A stretch of 64,000 nucleotides of DNA from contig MU400575.1 of NCBI GenBank assembly GCA_022578965.1, positions 124,001-188,000 on the forward strand. Reading direction: 5' to 3'. The first letter of the stretch is position 1. Every line of letters starts with the position of its first letter. Origin of the DNA: Xylaria sp. FL1777 (lineage: Eukaryota; Ascomycota; Sordariomycetes; Xylariales; Xylariaceae). Made by a program: the position numbers and the translations under genes. This document shows positions 22,101-33,595 of this stretch, one piece after another. The notes below the pieces were generated by a model. That model saw only the letters and a program-made list of their open reading frames with translations. It ran no database searches and was not told the origin of the DNA.

Positions 22101-24993
22101 CCACGACGGAGCAGGTACGCTTCGGAGCGTGATTTAGAGAGAGTCCTCGAAGAATCCAAAAAAATCGAGGACGAAAAACGTGAACGACAGCTGCAGGCTG
22201 AAAGGGAGAAACATAGGACCGACAAGGAAGCCGTGATACCTCGCCAGTACCAGACAGATAAAGAAAGAGAGAACGAATTTTACAGCAGTAACACAGGCTA
22301 CGTCCAACCAGAAAAGATTGTGGCGACATGGGAAGTCTTGCCCCCTGTAGATAACTTTGGCGAGGACGAGAGCGGAACATTTGAAAAGTCCTATATGGAA
22401 TATCCTAAACAATGGGGTCGGGTTTCCGAACCACTCGCCCACAGAGATTTCGGCACAGCTATTCAGTACTATTACCTTAAAAAGGAGAAAGATGAGCTTA
22501 ATCTCAAGGAGAAGCTTAAGAAGCAGCCCAAGAAGCGTAAAAGGGGCGGCCGTGGTAAAACGCGATCAAGTGCTCTAGTGTCGGAGCTTGGGAACGGAGA
22601 CAATGACAACGAAGAAACGCAGGAGACCGGGGAGAATGGCGAAAGACGGCGGCCTCGTAGGGCGGCTGCCCCTACCTTCAACTCGGAAGCCACGCCTGCT
22701 ACGGACGGCGAAAGTGGAACACCTGCTGGGACTCCAGGACGGAGGGGTGCGGCTGCAGCCAGGGCAGATGGGACTGCTGAAAAGCCCAAGAGGGGACGTC
22801 GAGCCAAGGACAAGGATCAGAAAACGACAAGAGTTGCGGTCACTCTTGCTGCGGCACCTACTCCTGGACCGACACCGTCTCCGGCCACTAAGGGTAACCG
22901 CTCGCGATCTGCGTCTAGAGTTCAGAACTTAGACTGGATTGGCCAGCAAACCCAAGACGAAATCCCTCGTCTCCCCTCTCAGTATGAGTTGGCGCCAAAT
23001 CTTGCACAGTCAGCTCCTGGTATGCCTATACAACCTTATTCACAGACGCAGCCTCTTGTTAGCCCTGAAAGGGGTGGTCCTCCTTCTTCCATGTCAGACG
23101 TAATGGCTCCTCCGCCTTTACGACCGGAACCACCACCACAACCTCCCGTGGCTGTACTCGATATTGGCCAACCGACACCGCCCCCAGATCGAAAGTCTGG
23201 TGGTCAACCCTCTAGCTATTGGAGCGTGCCCGAAGCCGCAGAGTTCCCATCATTGCTGAAGTCCTTTGGAAGCGATTGGGCGGCAATTGCCGCCCACATG
23301 CGGACCAAAACCGCAGTCATGGTATGTGTTTTACGTTTATATAACATTGCCGTACGGCTCTACTAACTCCAACCAGGTGAAAAATTATTACACCCGCCGA
23401 AAAGATACCGCCGATTGGGAAGTAATCGTTAAAGAAGCAGATGATCGGAAACATCGAGGAGAGAAGAGGCCACCTCCCCCGGTATTGACCCCAAGTGCTA
23501 AGAAGCGCTACGATACTTCAAGCAATCGGCCACTTGCGGCTGCGGATGCTACCATGGAAGAGGTGCCTGCTCCTAAAATGGAACATCCTCCTGCCAGCCA
23601 GTCGATGAATGCCCGTTTCAATGTCCCTATTGCTGCTCAACCTCAGCCACCGCCAGTTGTGCCATCGCCATTCGCTCAGACGACCCAAGTACCTCCTCTC
23701 GTGCCGAGTCATCTCATTCCCCAAGTAGGATCGCAACCCCTTTCCCAGCCAACAACGCAGACAATGTCCCCAGCCTCTCGGCCCTTGAGAGCCCCCCTTC
23801 CATTTCCTGACCGTGAACGCGAACCGTTCCCTCAACAAACTACTCGTACCCCCCTGGTCTCGAAGCCTCCCCATCCCGTCCCATCATCTGTATCAGAATC
23901 ACCCGTAAGACATCCATTACCTGGTTCTTCAGTAGACCCTCAAATTGAACGACCAAAACCCGAACCGAAACCTTCAAAGGAACCAGCTCGCCAACCAGAG
24001 CGGCAGCAGATGCGTGTCAAGCAAGAACCGGATCTCGCTCCTCACGACTTTTACGGCGGACCTCCCGCGGCGATTCGAGTTCCGCCATCGCGTGGAGAGA
24101 GTATGGCGTTGTCATCACGACCAGTAGAAGCTCCTCGCAATCCAGCTCAAGCCCCTCAAGCACCGTATGCGGTTCTTCAACATCAGCCTGGTCGGGCCTT
24201 CAGGAGCGATTCAACTCCATCCTCCCCTATACCCTCACGGTCTATGTTGACACTCGCTCGACCATTGTCTCGTGCAAGTGGCACAGAGTCATATAACGCG
24301 CCACCAGCTCAACGTACCCCACCATCAGTTACCCCCGCGCCTCCTCGAGCCCCTAAAACATCTAATTTGATGGCTCTCCTGAATGATGATCCTCCAGCGC
24401 CTCCTCCGAAGAGAGTAGTTGAAGTGCCCGCGGCACCTAAGTTGTCGTCAACTCCTCCACCTCATTCCAACCTCTCTCGACCACCGCCGCCGCCGCCGCC
24501 ACCACCATCCCATGTGCGCCGTGATTCTTCTATAGCAGAGGCCCAACCTTATGGATATCCACGAGGCCCGCCACCACCCCCTCCACCTTCTTCAATGCCA
24601 TCACTGAAACCGTATACTGCGTCACCTCAGGCTCAGCCCTTGAGCGCCCCAAGACATATGCCTTTAGAAGGGGCCGTAGAACGAGATTATTATGGAGGCC
24701 GCCCACGTCCTTTCCCGCCTACCGCCGCCAGCTCTCCTCAAAACACGCCTCATTACCAGGTTCCTGCTCAACCTCCACAGGTTCAGTATCAATCTCAACC
24801 TTCATATCCTTATGGAGCACCGATCCAGCCACAACCTCCTAATGCCTCATCCCCTCCACCTCAGTATACCCCTCACCAATCTATATTAAGAAGTCACGAG
24901 TCCTCATCTACGGGTCGGGAGGCTGGATGGCCCACTCAGAACTCAAGTCATCCAATCCAACAACAGCAACATCAACATCAACAACAACAACAT

Positions 24994-25025
<32 letters not shown>

Positions 25026-25557
25026 ACAACCAGTATGGTCCTCGCATCCACCACAACCCCCTAAGTCGACCCAACCACAGCCAACACAGTCGGCTTGGGC
25101 TGCACAGCACGCATCTGCGCCAAAACCTCCTCAGCCAAGCAGTTCTGTTCCACCACAATCTTCATGGGTGAACACTCCTCAACCGCCTCGTGGGCATGAT
25201 CCAATGGCACTACGTGATAATTTTCCTATTTCACGTATGCAAACACCTATACAGGCATCTTATCCCCCCTCCTCGCGTGCCCCTGAACCACCTCCGCCGC
25301 AGGGCCCGGCGGGCTATACTCGATATCCCAACCCACCCACAAACGCACCTGTCCCCGGGCGGGACTCACGGGACCTAGGCCCTCCAAGAAGTTATACACC
25401 TGTTAGCTACGACAGTAGAGTGTATCCGCCTCAGGGACAAGACCCGCGAGATCCACATCTTCGTGAGCAGCAACAGCAACAGCCACCAGTTTTGCAACAG
25501 CAGTTGAGGCCACAGGATAGGCACATCTATGACCGCCCGGATAGGTACGGGAGGTAG
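19172..25557 (+). CDS. snt1: Snt1-like SANT-domain corepressor (NCoR/SMRT homologue)
   Basis: Model: AT at 19172-19173, 244-nt intron, 19418-23321, 55-nt intron, 23377-25557, giving 2028 residues in frame. The start codon is split: AT|GTAAGT joins after CTAAC...ACTAG to G, giving MASRYTGSRYDGD. Reading straight on without splicing gives ATG TAA. An ATG at 19209 opens the same frame but adds a hydrophobic leader that looks like intron. Residues 1-300 are Arg/Gly/Asp-rich with RGRGRGRG runs. SANT-type domains lie at about 975-1025 (EYPKQWGRVSEPLAHRDFGT then YYYLKK) and about 1270-1320 (FPSLLKSFGSDWAAIAAHM then VKNYYTRRK, across the intron). The last 700 residues are Pro/Gln-rich, with a polyglutamine run. 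Snt1 is the scaffold of the Set3 histone deacetylase complex in yeast. The same nuclear role is inferred here. Confidence 0.85.
24959..25031 (+). repeat. CAR triplet repeat encoding polyglutamine/histidine
   Basis: An impure CAA/CAG tract with a few CAT codons encodes the Gln-rich run at about residues 1828-1852 of the Snt1-like protein. Mixing of CAA and CAG should limit slippage, but length polymorphism between strains is likely. Confidence 0.9.
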
Positions 25558-26548
25558 GAGAACTCTTATGTATGCGTAGGAGACAACGTTTACACCTGAT
25601 AAGGATTTATAATCTTCATTATCGGAAATAGACACTCTTATCTGTCAATAGTTCCCCGCGCTCGCTGGATTCCAATCTGGAAGCGCGTAGAGCCTCTAAA
25701 CTTTTCCTGGGTTAATGAATGTGATGATTCATGTTACGGGTTTCGATTTACAACATATATTTCGTTTAAAAGACCACCGAAGACAAGCCTAGTCTTTTCG
25801 AATGATTGCCTTGGGAACTTTTAAAGGTGGATAAGGATGTGAGATGAGGCGGAAATCATTGTAGGATGAGTTTACATTCGAGAAACAATGAAAATAGTCG
25901 GCGACACCATGGATGCCGTCTTTTTACACATATGGTAGAGGACAAGAGACGGCGTTGTATATATGGAACTTTTATAAGTGACTGGTACATTACAGATTAA
26001 ACCACTGTGAATATATTCATACTTTGAAGTTAACACCCCGTTCTATAATCCTATCTATACCTTACAACTTTATTATATATGTTGGTATATTTCAGTTAAG
26101 TTTCTTAATACTCGGCTATATGTACTCATGGTATTATTAGAGGGTTGGCTTCAATACTCCGCCTCGTGCGATGTTACCTGTCTGCATACGCAATGGATGC
26201 CCCCTATCCAAGCCCCAATGCGACACTAATTTTCATTGGCCTTCTGAAGGCCAAAACTCCCCGGATAGTATTCGCCAGGATGCACCGTAAGCTGTGTTGA
26301 AGGCTGAGCTACAGTAGCTCGCCATACCGTCTCACTTCGCGACCGCCCCCGAAAAAATCTCATATCAAAGGTAAGATGGGAGGAGTTTTTTTTTTTGTTC
26401 CCCTCAAATCAAACGGATTATGGTATTTTCAAATCGATCCTCCGAAAAGGGGAAGAATTAAAAATTAAAAATAAAAATCGCCTATGCGATAGCAGTCGCT
26501 TTTGACAAAAGCCGATTGACCTGCTAGCTAGCTCGATCCAGCCGGACG
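25558..26548. other. intergenic, no gene seen
   Basis: AT-rich 3' flank of the Snt1-like gene and upstream region of the next gene. It includes an 11-T run at 26386-26396, possibly a poly(dT) promoter element. No supported ORF. Confidence 0.5.
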
Positions 26549-27556
26549 ATGTCGCCCAAGGTGGACAGCAAGGTCAGCGTGCCCACGCGATCCGCGTGGT
26601 CCCGCGACGTCGGGCCGAACACGTCGGGCGTCACCTACAGCAGGCGATCGTACTACTACGACCGCGAGTTCTCGGACAGCATCGTGCGCCCGACGGACGA
26701 CTTCGAGAGCTTCCCGGCCTCCGGGGCTATCCTGCGACGCGGCGGTACCCGGGGCGCCGACGGTGGACGGCACGTCGGGATCGAGATCAAGGTCGAGGAC
26801 CCCTTCACCCGCAGCCGCATCCTGCAGTCTGCTGGAGGCGACGACGACGAAAGTGACGACGACGAGTTCCCCCGCGTGCTTGAATCGCAGAGCCGCGCGT
26901 TTGCTGGAGCACAATTGAACGTCCCTGCTCCTTCTCCTGCTGCCACTACCCCGGACCCCGGATTGACAATTGCGGGCCTCAATCTCCAGGACATCGGGCA
27001 GGGCATCGTTATCGCGGCAGATATCTTCGTGCGCTTGTCGGAAGCGTACCAACGGATCCGCGACCGCGAGGCGAGCGGATATGAGGGTGCAGAGGACGAT
27101 GAGGACGATGACGATGAGCTCTTCGGCCTCGATATAGACCCGTGTCATCTTGAGGCCGGCCCACCGCGTCGACCCCGTCGGCTTTCAAGGTCGTCTCCAT
27201 CCCCCGCGAGGAAAAATACTCCACGACGCCCGCGGGGAGGTGCGGCGGCGAGTGGTGCTTCGGACGGCACTCAGGGGCACACTGACAGTTATAGTGGTGA
27301 TGCGACCGTCAATGCGACGCGGACGAGGTCCCTATTACCGCCGCTGTCAGCTGCCAAGAGGGTCTGCTATTACCTCATCGCCACGGCCATCTTGGGCATT
27401 GCGGCTAGTTTTGGTATCGCGGTTTGGTGGGCGCTGAGCCGGGGGGATGCGTCTGCGGGGTTCACGATCGGGGGGTACGTTATTGCTGTCGACGCGCTGG
27501 TTGTGGCCATTGCTGGCATTGTTCATAGACCTGGGTGTCGGTGTTGGAAGCCATAA
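26549..27556 (+). CDS. two-segment membrane protein with acidic linkers, function unknown
   Basis: A single-exon ORF of 335 codons. It is clearly more GC-rich than its surroundings, with strong third-position G/C. The first 270 residues are hydrophilic, with acidic runs (GGDDDESDDDE near 97, EDDEDDDDE near 180) and a Pro/Arg/Ser-rich basic stretch at about 205-235. Between them is a moderately hydrophobic helix (LTIAGLNLQDIGQGIVIAAD). Two clear transmembrane segments follow: CYYLIATAILGIAASFGIAV and GGYVIAVDALVVAIAGIVH. The tail is a short PGCRCWKP. There is no signal peptide, so a tail-anchored hairpin with a cytosolic N-domain is likely. I recognise no family. Confidence 0.7.
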   Translation: MSPKVDSKVSVPTRSAWSRDVGPNTSGVTYSRRSYYYDREFSDSIVRPTDDFESFPASGAILRRGGTRGADGGRHVGIEIKVEDPFTRSRILQSAGGDDDESDDDEFPRVLESQSRAFAGAQLNVPAPSPAATTPDPGLTIAGLNLQDIGQGIVIAADIFVRLSEAYQRIRDREASGYEGAEDDEDDDDELFGLDIDPCHLEAGPPRRPRRLSRSSPSPARKNTPRRPRGGAAASGASDGTQGHTDSYSGDATVNATRTRSLLPPLSAAKRVCYYLIATAILGIAASFGIAVWWALSRGDASAGFTIGGYVIAVDALVVAIAGIVHRPGCRCWKP

Positions 27557-28978
27557 GAGAGAACCCCCGGCTTGGGATCAAAATATTCTTGCGAAGTAAA
27601 AATTGGCGTCTTTCGCATCGTGGCAATGTTGGGTTGAAATGAACTAGACTGATTTGACTGACTCTTTTTCAAGCTTTTGGGCGGCGTTTGCACTCTTTGG
27701 ATTTACAGCGATCGATGACGATAACGCTCGGCTTGATGATGAAAACGCTGTTATAGAGGGCTTGAGATTTCTGTGCTCGTCGTTCGCGAAATATAGGGTT
27801 GGCTAGTTAGTTCTGACTTCAATACAATCTGATGACCCACGAAAAAAAAAACCTCTACGTCCTGAGCCATCTGACACGTATATTATGTTTTATTTCTAGG
27901 AGGCGACAACTGATATCGAACTAGAGCCGCGACATCTTTCGTTGAAATCATCGACGTAATGGTCATTCGCACACAGAGTCGGGTTAGAGAAACATCTCGT
28001 TTCCAATCACCTTGGGAAAGGGGGACATATCATACAGGTGGGCTGAGTCTCTAATCAATATCTACCTGGCATTGCTACGACCAAAGGGTATAAAAAGAAG
28101 GAATCTATGTCAGGCGTGTCGGCGAATCTCTCGTCATTATATAATATCCTGCTATTATAATCGTATGGAGGAGTTGTTGTTCTTCGCCGAATACACGTAA
28201 CCACCATATTCTTCGCGTTCAGTAATTTAAGTGTTATGACTGTAGTCGAGAAACTCATGCCTTCGCTCGGTCCTTATCAACAGAAGCTCCCCTGACCGAC
28301 AAACTGGAACACACACTCAGATTGGGGTGATGATGATTACACAACCTGCAGCCAATGTTGGAAAATTAAACATAGCACTAGGGAAACTACCGCCTCTTGA
28401 TGCCCAGTTCAGCCCCAGCTAGCTCCGTTGAGCTTATGGCGGAGAATACTGTTGGCGAGTATAGTAGGTCATTTCAAGCCCGTCAAGTATATCCTCCTTC
28501 ATAGGAACCCTAGTATAAATGGATCAGGCTCGTAGGGTTGTAGATACATCTGTGCCTGGAACCAATTAAAAGAATAGAGGCTGCCACTGATACGATCTTC
28601 AGCACAGTAAAGATCTCTCTGATGTCAACCTCTCTTGTGGTCTCTCATATATCTCGTCGCCTGGTCTCTTTCTTATTATGCCCGCCGGCTTTCCAGCACC
28701 TTGGCTTCCTGAAAGGTCTATAGGGACAGCGTACGGCACTAAAGACCGCTTCTAGAGTAAGGCGGAATACCAAATACATAGTATACATCTTCGGGGATGA
28801 GAATGTTTTCATTCCGTGTGGCCGCAAGACTCCTGCCTTCAGCAAAGACGTACAGATTCGAGTATGATATTGCCTTTAGGTAACCGATGATGCTGAGTTC
28901 ATTGAAGCCGAATATGCAGTCGTGATAACTCTGTTCTCTAACATGCTAACGCGCAATGAGATTGTTCATGATGATATG
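27557..28978. other. intergenic, no gene seen
   Basis: Convergent spacer between the 3' ends of two membrane-protein genes. Only short random ORFs occur, with an A-run near 27842. Nothing resembles a tRNA or a repeat family. Confidence 0.5.
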
Positions 28979-29816
28979 TCAAGGCGGCAATTCGTATCGT
29001 ACGTGTGTCTCTTCGTGGACTTCGGCTATGTATTGTGGTGATAACTCGTATACCTGGGGTTCATCGGGAAGTTCCGTGTACGGGTTAACTTTCACGGGAA
29101 TGTCATTCATCGCGTAAGCATCCTTGTTTCCAGTGGGGGATGCTTCTGACTGGGCGGGCAACTCTGCCATTTGCTTCTGGTGTTTTGGGCGAAACCAAAA
29201 GAAATAGAGTCCTGATCCTACGACAGCAGCAACGACAAAGACTCCCGAAATTGTACCGCCTATAACTGCCCCAACGTTAAGATTATTGCTGGTAGGTTCA
29301 GACGTTCTTGTTGGGGTTGTCATTGATGTTGATGTTGCCGACATTAACGTTGAGGTTAAATCTGACGTTGACGCGACAGGAGAGCAGACATCGACGCTGA
29401 ATTGAGTCCACGTCGTGTTGTAACAGACTGAGGTTTCAGCAAGCTCATTATTTGTAGATGAGCAGAATGGTTCTTTAGGATCAACTCCGTAGACAGTAAC
29501 TAAACTCGCATTATTTTGTTAAATATCTATCACTTGATTATTGGACCCTAGATGAATACAGTCTGTAACACAACATACCTGTACAGCCATCACCCAAAGT
29601 CCCAATCATAAAGCTAGCATAACCTGACGTGACCTTCGTGCATTCGCCCGAGCCAGTACTATCCTGTACTTTGATTGTACCTGAAAGCGTGCTACAGTTT
29701 CGATCGCTGAACGTTAAGATACTTGAAGCCCCGACTAGGGGTAGAATGCTGAGAGCGCAGACCACCAGTGGTCGCGCAACTACAGCGAGGTATCTCATCC
29801 TCGTGGTTGTCGTCAC
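28979..29816 (-). CDS. single-pass surface membrane protein, sensor-like architecture
   Basis: Two exons (29816-29579 and 29499-28979, 79-nt intron) give 252 residues. The junction restores DGCTVTVYGVDPKEPFC. The N-terminus has a signal peptide (LVVCALSILPLVGA). The ectodomain of about 110 residues has seven cysteines at visible intervals (NCS, GEC, GCT, FCS, VCY, VCS and one in the signal region). It ends in a Ser/Thr-rich stalk (SATSTSMTTPTRTSEPTS) suited to O-mannosylation. A transmembrane helix follows (VGAVIGGTISGVFVVAAVVG), ending in a short basic stop (WFRPKHQK). The cytosolic tail of about 70 residues contains several tyrosines and a YELPP end. This order matches fungal WSC/Mid2-like wall sensors in shape only. 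I see no WSC domain. Confidence 0.75.
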
Positions 29817-31419
29817 TCTATAAGAGACCTGACAAAATCAAAAAGAATGAAGACGAGGCTAAGAGCGCCAAGCTCACTAGGAATTCGACTTGAGAAGCGG
29901 GGATTAATATAACATTTGAAAAAGAAATCATAACGTACGGATGAGTAACGTAAGGGAGAGAGTCCCTCAACGAAACACAAAAATAAGAAAAGCTCCCTCC
30001 CAGCATACTAAGACCGTATTAAGATAGGCCGGTTCTGATAGCCTATACTACCGTAATCGGCGATCCCATTGCATAAAAGGTTCGACGATTGGTCCATGTT
30101 CGCCCTACTTTGATTAGAATTTAGAATACTACATATACGTTGAGCACTGCCCCAGGTTCTCTAACACCTTACCTTACTTGTTACTTAACTCAGTCCTTTA
30201 CATGGAGTGTAGATACAGATATATACTACAATGAGTCTCGCGTATATGTTATCAGAGCTATTGCACAGGAACACACTAGGTATTTGTAAAAGGGAAGTAA
30301 AGTCTGCGTACACTCCATCTGCGCTGATGTAGGTACCTACCGTAGTAGAGCTGAATGATGCAGCCTAGTAATTGGGGGCCTAGTTGACGTATAACCCGGT
30401 CCAGATACTACACAACCCCACAAGTTTTGGTCGTGCGGCTTATTTCAATGTCATGTTGAAAAGGGGTGTGGCCGATCTATCTCGTGAAAGCCAGGGTCAG
30501 TTGAGTCAGCCAAGCTCCGCGGAATCAAACAGCAGGGCTCCAATGAGCCGAGCCAAGACGTATCAAGCATCTTATGCGGCAGATCTCGGTAGGTAAACAG
30601 GCTTAGTGAATTGTGCTATGGTTCGGTGTTACGATGACAAGGTTTTCCCATTGGTGATGTTTACAGACTGTATGGTAGCACACGTGTACACGTAGCGTCG
30701 GTACTACCTATCTACAGTTCGTCAAGTCGCAAAATATATCCCGAAGCGTTACTTTTGTTTTGTTTCCTACAGTCCTTGGGGATCGGTTATCTAATTAACC
30801 TTTTATGTAATGTCTGTATAATACCCACGTACACTGCAGTAGTCCTACTAAACTTCACGGAGACGATCATAGCGTAGAGCATTGGCAGCCATCAAGTCTC
30901 ATTCCTGACCAAGGTGTAGGTACCCGGCATCTACCGTAGTATAGCTTGGCAAAGTGGTCATCCCACTCTTAAAGCCCAGTGGTGGCTGAAACATGCATTG
31001 CCGATTGTAAGTAAAGTCCCGTTCACTCTACTGATACTTATATACCGTAGCCTGTTCCTAGAAACGTCGAGCTCAGTTCTATTAATAGGTCATGAAGAGG
31101 TTAGCGACTCTACTCTCCTAGAAATAAGTAGATCAAAGACTGTTAAAACAAGACCTCTACTGTTGAATTTCGTATGGGAAGAGTCGATGATTGCACGTTG
31201 GACACATTCAATGAATAGCAGCTAGGTATCTGCTTTTTCTTTTTCTTTTTCCGATAGACTATTTTCCCGCCTTTCCGCGAAGAGGTATGCCTATTACGTT
31301 CCTGAGACTTCTGATTGGTTGCGAATAATACGAGTATTGTATACAGCGTGTAAACTTCAACAAGAAAGCTTGCTAAACCCTAAATTAACGGATCCCGATA
31401 GTGTTCATCAAATCCTACT
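29817..31419. other. intergenic, no gene seen
   Basis: Promoter side of the surface-protein gene, then AT-rich spacer with TAGGTACCTA-type words at about 30331-30341 and 30914-30922. A Thr/Phe-coding TTTTTC tract lies near 31230. No supported ORF. Confidence 0.5.
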
Positions 31420-32190
31420 TCATCTCCATTCCAACAGATCCTTCGCCTGGTCCTCCATCGTCTTCAAGGCAGCACGCATGAGCGTCGGACCAACACTAAT
31501 TCTCGCGACACCAATCTCAGCCAACTGCTTGACACTGAGCCCATCCGGCGTCGTCTTGGCCAAGACAGCCAATCGACCATCGAACTCCTTGACCATTCGC
31601 TCGACTTCATCCCTCGAGACACCGCGTTTAGCGCCCCATACGAAAACTGTCGTAGCACCCGCGGCTAGATACCTCTTCCCGCGCGACAGGACCTCATCCA
31701 ACGCGTGCCCTTTCAGCAGAGCGTCACAGCGCGCATTGACGACGAAATCCGGCACGCCTCTTTGCTTAGCGACGTCGAGGACGCGCTCGATGCGTGCCGA
31801 GGCTTCGTCAACATCATACAGATTCCCCGTTGCCAGCTCACAGTCCTCCAGGTTGACACCGGCCACATCAAGGTCTATGAGAGCATTGATAGCTTTCTCA
31901 AGATCGGGGCCATATGCGTCTTGAATGTCGACGGTCAGTGGTTTCTTGAACTCGGCCGCTACGCTTGCGATCTTGCGAATAGCGGCTAAGTTGACGTCTA
32001 GAGTCAGCTGCTCATCGTCGAGTCCTTCGGCGCGCGCCACTGCGAAGCTGGCCGTTGCGAGGGCTTCGCTCGTCGGTAACTCGGCGACGACGCGTGCGCT
32101 GAGGGTGTCCCAGACGTTGGCGAAGACGATGGGGTGGTTAGGTCGCTGGTAAAGAGCCTTAAGGGCGCTGGCGCTTGCATTTTGTGCCAT
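31420..32190 (-). CDS. PEP mutase/isocitrate lyase superfamily protein
   Basis: Single exon, 256 residues, the usual length for the small members of this TIM-barrel superfamily, which cleave or form C-C or P-C bonds in 2-oxo-acid-like substrates. Visible blocks are PIVFANVWDTLSARVV near the start, the metal-site region LTVDIQDAYG (about 85-95), GVNLEDC (about 113-119), the arginine-bearing strand FVVNARCDALL, and VFVWGAKRG. The classic KxCGH or KxxGCS loop of isocitrate lyase and PEP mutase is not evident. After ATASFAVARAEG the sequence goes straight to a D/E-rich helix, so the reaction cannot be specified. Fungal relatives are usually labelled carboxyphosphonoenolpyruvate phosphonomutase-like. 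No neighbouring gene hints at phosphonate chemistry. Confidence 0.9.
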   Translation of the reverse strand: MAQNASASALKALYQRPNHPIVFANVWDTLSARVVAELPTSEALATASFAVARAEGLDDEQLTLDVNLAAIRKIASVAAEFKKPLTVDIQDAYGPDLEKAINALIDLDVAGVNLEDCELATGNLYDVDEASARIERVLDVAKQRGVPDFVVNARCDALLKGHALDEVLSRGKRYLAAGATTVFVWGAKRGVSRDEVERMVKEFDGRLAVLAKTTPDGLSVKQLAEIGVARISVGPTLMRAALKTMEDQAKDLLEWR

Positions 32191-33595
32191 TATGACTTCG
32201 TGGTTTGATGATCTAGTTTATTGCTAGTCCGTGACTATGATTCTGTAAAGGTAGAGCGAGGTGGGCAGTAGACGGCTTTGATGAAGCTACTCTAACCTAT
32301 CTTTGTGACCTCGTCTTCTGCTTGGCCTTGATCTATATTATATATTTTGACTTGCGGGTTAATCCCGCTGCTCTCTAGCTAACATCAACGATCGTTGATT
32401 ACAAAAAGTACTAGTCTACAAGCAATGCGCTTTGTCATGGAATTCATATACGCCCTCCCCTCGACATGACTCGATATCCCATTTAGTATCGCTTGATTCC
32501 AAGATGCGTCGTAGTAGCTGCAAGTTTACCTAATAACCTGCTATAGCTAATGCTAAGGGATATGCTTCCGCGGCATGACTCATCGACCTTCAAATCCCGC
32601 CAAGCCCGGCCAAAACTGGCCTGCCTAATCTTCGGGGTCTACGTCTCTAAGTGTATCTTCAATCTGGGTTTCAATACCCATTTGTGTGAGCACTGCTTGA
32701 CTCTCAAAAGGCTAATAAACTCTGGCTATATGAGTTATGGTATTGATTCCTTTAGGCCTACTATACCGTGTAAATTTTACATATTTACGCACTAGCAGTG
32801 TGTTATCTAACTAGTACCTTGACAGTGAATAGCTAGTCAATACAGCTTAAATTAACTCCCTCCGTAGATAACGCTAAAGAGTCTATTTCATTCATAGCAT
32901 GTTGGAAACTCACTCAATAGTGTATACACTTATTTCTCTCCTTGAGCCTACCTTATAATATTTACCAAGGCCTTTGAGTGTAGCTACTGATAAATAATCA
33001 TAGGGTGATGCACTGTTGTTTGCTTCCTCTAAACTACATTACATATATCAACTAGAACGACTTCATTATTGAATAACTACGAACGTTTAGATACTTCCTG
33101 ATGTTGAGAATGTGTATTAATGAGCATGTTCCCATTATCAGCGTTGTTGAAGATAATCCCAATCCGCAATGTATCACCTTTCCCACGCGGCGCGTAGGTA
33201 ACTCAATATGTGCCTTTCAGCAGGTTTGAAGGTGAGCGTGTCTGATGTTGTCTCAGTATCAAACGCACACGGGAGGCTCATCGCAGCTTTTCCAAACAAA
33301 AGGCGAAAGAGAACGAAGCAATACAAACCATTGAGCCGCAGAGAGAGTATCATTACCCTCATAACACGGGACGTGTGCTTCAACATTGTGAAGAAGCCTT
33401 TGTATATCGACAACCGTCTTTTAAAGTGACAGCGTGAGAGCAAGACATGACGGGTGTGTCTATCACTTAGGTATAGTTGAGAACCTCAGAATGAGTTCTG
33501 AATATGTATATAACTAGAGATCGTTCGCTACCTATTAAGCAGCTACCATGCAACTCATCATCATCAGTTGAATATTCAAAAACTAGCACAACGAA
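32191..33595. other. intergenic, no gene seen
   Basis: AT-rich spacer between divergently oriented genes. Small ORFs at 32550-32795 (+) and 33174-33443 (-) have no recognisable content. It probably holds both promoters. Confidence 0.5.

Noticed and set aside
26528..27148. 206-codon minus ORF
   Set aside because: Antisense shadow of the GC-rich membrane-protein gene.
31319..31924. 201-codon plus ORF
   Set aside because: Antisense to the PEP mutase-family gene, whose frame has clear family motifs.
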